From assembly GCA_947461335.1 (NCBI GenBank), contig CANHLB010000081.1:1-7508 (forward strand): DNA of 7,508 nucleotides, in the 5' to 3' direction. Below are positions 7,132-7,508 of the stretch, one piece after another (the first letter of the stretch is position 1; every line of letters starts with the position of its first letter). The notes beneath the pieces were generated by a model. That model saw only the letters and a program-made list of their open reading frames with translations. It ran no database searches and was not told the DNA's origin. The DNA is from Burkholderiaceae bacterium (GTDB lineage Bacteria; Pseudomonadota; Gammaproteobacteria; Burkholderiales; Burkholderiaceae). The translations under genes and the position numbers were made by a program.

Positions 7132-7508
7132 AGCAAAGCTTGATCGAACAATTTAGCGTATTGCTGGGTAAGCAATATGTTCTCATAGCAGATGAAGATA
7201 AAGCGCCCTACCTTACTGATTGGCGCAAACGTTTTACTGGCAAAGCCTTAGCTGTTCTTCTGCCCAAGACGACTGAAGAGGTATCTGCAATTGTGAAGCT
7301 ATGCGGATCAAGCCATATTGCGATTATTCCGCAAGGTGGAAATACGGGCTTATGCGGCGGCGCCACACCCGATAATAGCGGCAATCAAGTGATTCTCAAT
7401 CTTAAGCGGATGAACCAAATTCGTGAGATTGATGCAGTTAATCAAACCATTACTCTAGAAGCCGGCTGTATTTTGCAAACCATTCAAGAAAATGCTGCAG
7501 CAAAATCC
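7128..7508 (+). CDS. FAD-binding oxidoreductase (GlcD/D-2-hydroxyacid dehydrogenase type), N-terminal part
   Basis: The frame opens at ATG 7128, overlapping the DUF2069 stop (ATGA), and runs without a stop to the window edge, giving 127 residues. AGG at 7118-7120 lies seven bases upstream. Visible features are YLTDWRKRFTGKA (28-40), the strand AVLLPKTTEEVSAIVKLC (42-59), and the FAD pyrophosphate-binding segment IPQGGNTGLCGGATP (67-81) of the PCMH-type FAD_binding_4 fold, then LNLKRMNQIREID (90-102) and the beta strand TITLEAGCIL (107-116). This N-terminus resembles the D-2-hydroxyglutarate/D-lactate/glycolate dehydrogenase (GlcD) group, which oxidises a 2-hydroxyacid and passes electrons to a quinone or another acceptor. 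The substrate-binding C-terminal domain lies outside the window, so the specific substrate cannot be assigned. Confidence 0.9.
   Translation, partial: MKQSLIEQFSVLLGKQYVLIADEDKAPYLTDWRKRFTGKALAVLLPKTTEEVSAIVKLCGSSHIAIIPQGGNTGLCGGATPDNSGNQVILNLKRMNQIREIDAVNQTITLEAGCILQTIQENAAAKS

Overview
The window looks like ordinary chromosomal core sequence from a betaproteobacterium of the order Burkholderiales. Its moderate, slightly AT-leaning base composition, short gaps and protein sequences suggest a small-genome freshwater lineage such as Polynucleobacter. That placement is inferred from gene content, gene order and protein style, not from a search. The window is almost entirely coding: no gap reaches 100 bases, and there is no RNA gene, insertion sequence, phage gene, CRISPR array or long repeat.

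Region 1 (1-2362, + strand) reads as one cluster: the 3' end of selO (protein AMPylase), msrB (methionine-R-sulfoxide reductase), yciB/ispZ (inner-membrane septation protein A family), a bolA-family gene overlapping yciB by 4 nt, and an exported parvulin-type peptidyl-prolyl isomerase. The shared theme is redox and envelope maintenance: SelO and MsrB in oxidative stress, BolA in Fe-S/redox handling, YciB in the inner membrane, and the parvulin in periplasmic folding. A weak hairpin lies just after the last stop codon.

Region 2 (2375-6105, - strand) reads yihY, a tandem CBS-domain gene, aroC (chorismate synthase), then an MFS permease of the HcaT-like type. aroC and the permease are 13 bp apart and probably co-transcribed. 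The CBS gene has a good Shine-Dalgarno and the best sigma-70-like promoter in the window, so it probably starts its own transcript, which may run into aroC.

Region 3 (6128-7508, + strand) diverges from yihY across only 22 bp. It is a tightly overlapping set: wrbA (flavodoxin-like NAD(P)H:quinone oxidoreductase), a DUF2069 membrane protein overlapping it by 1 nt, and the first 127 codons of an FAD-binding oxidoreductase overlapping DUF2069 by 4 nt and cut off by the window edge.

I did not find a clearly new biological system. The points most worth a second look are the pairing of aroC with an aromatic-acid-type permease, the wrbA-DUF2069-FAD oxidoreductase overlap, the stand-alone CBS protein with its own promoter, and the very compact divergent promoter region.
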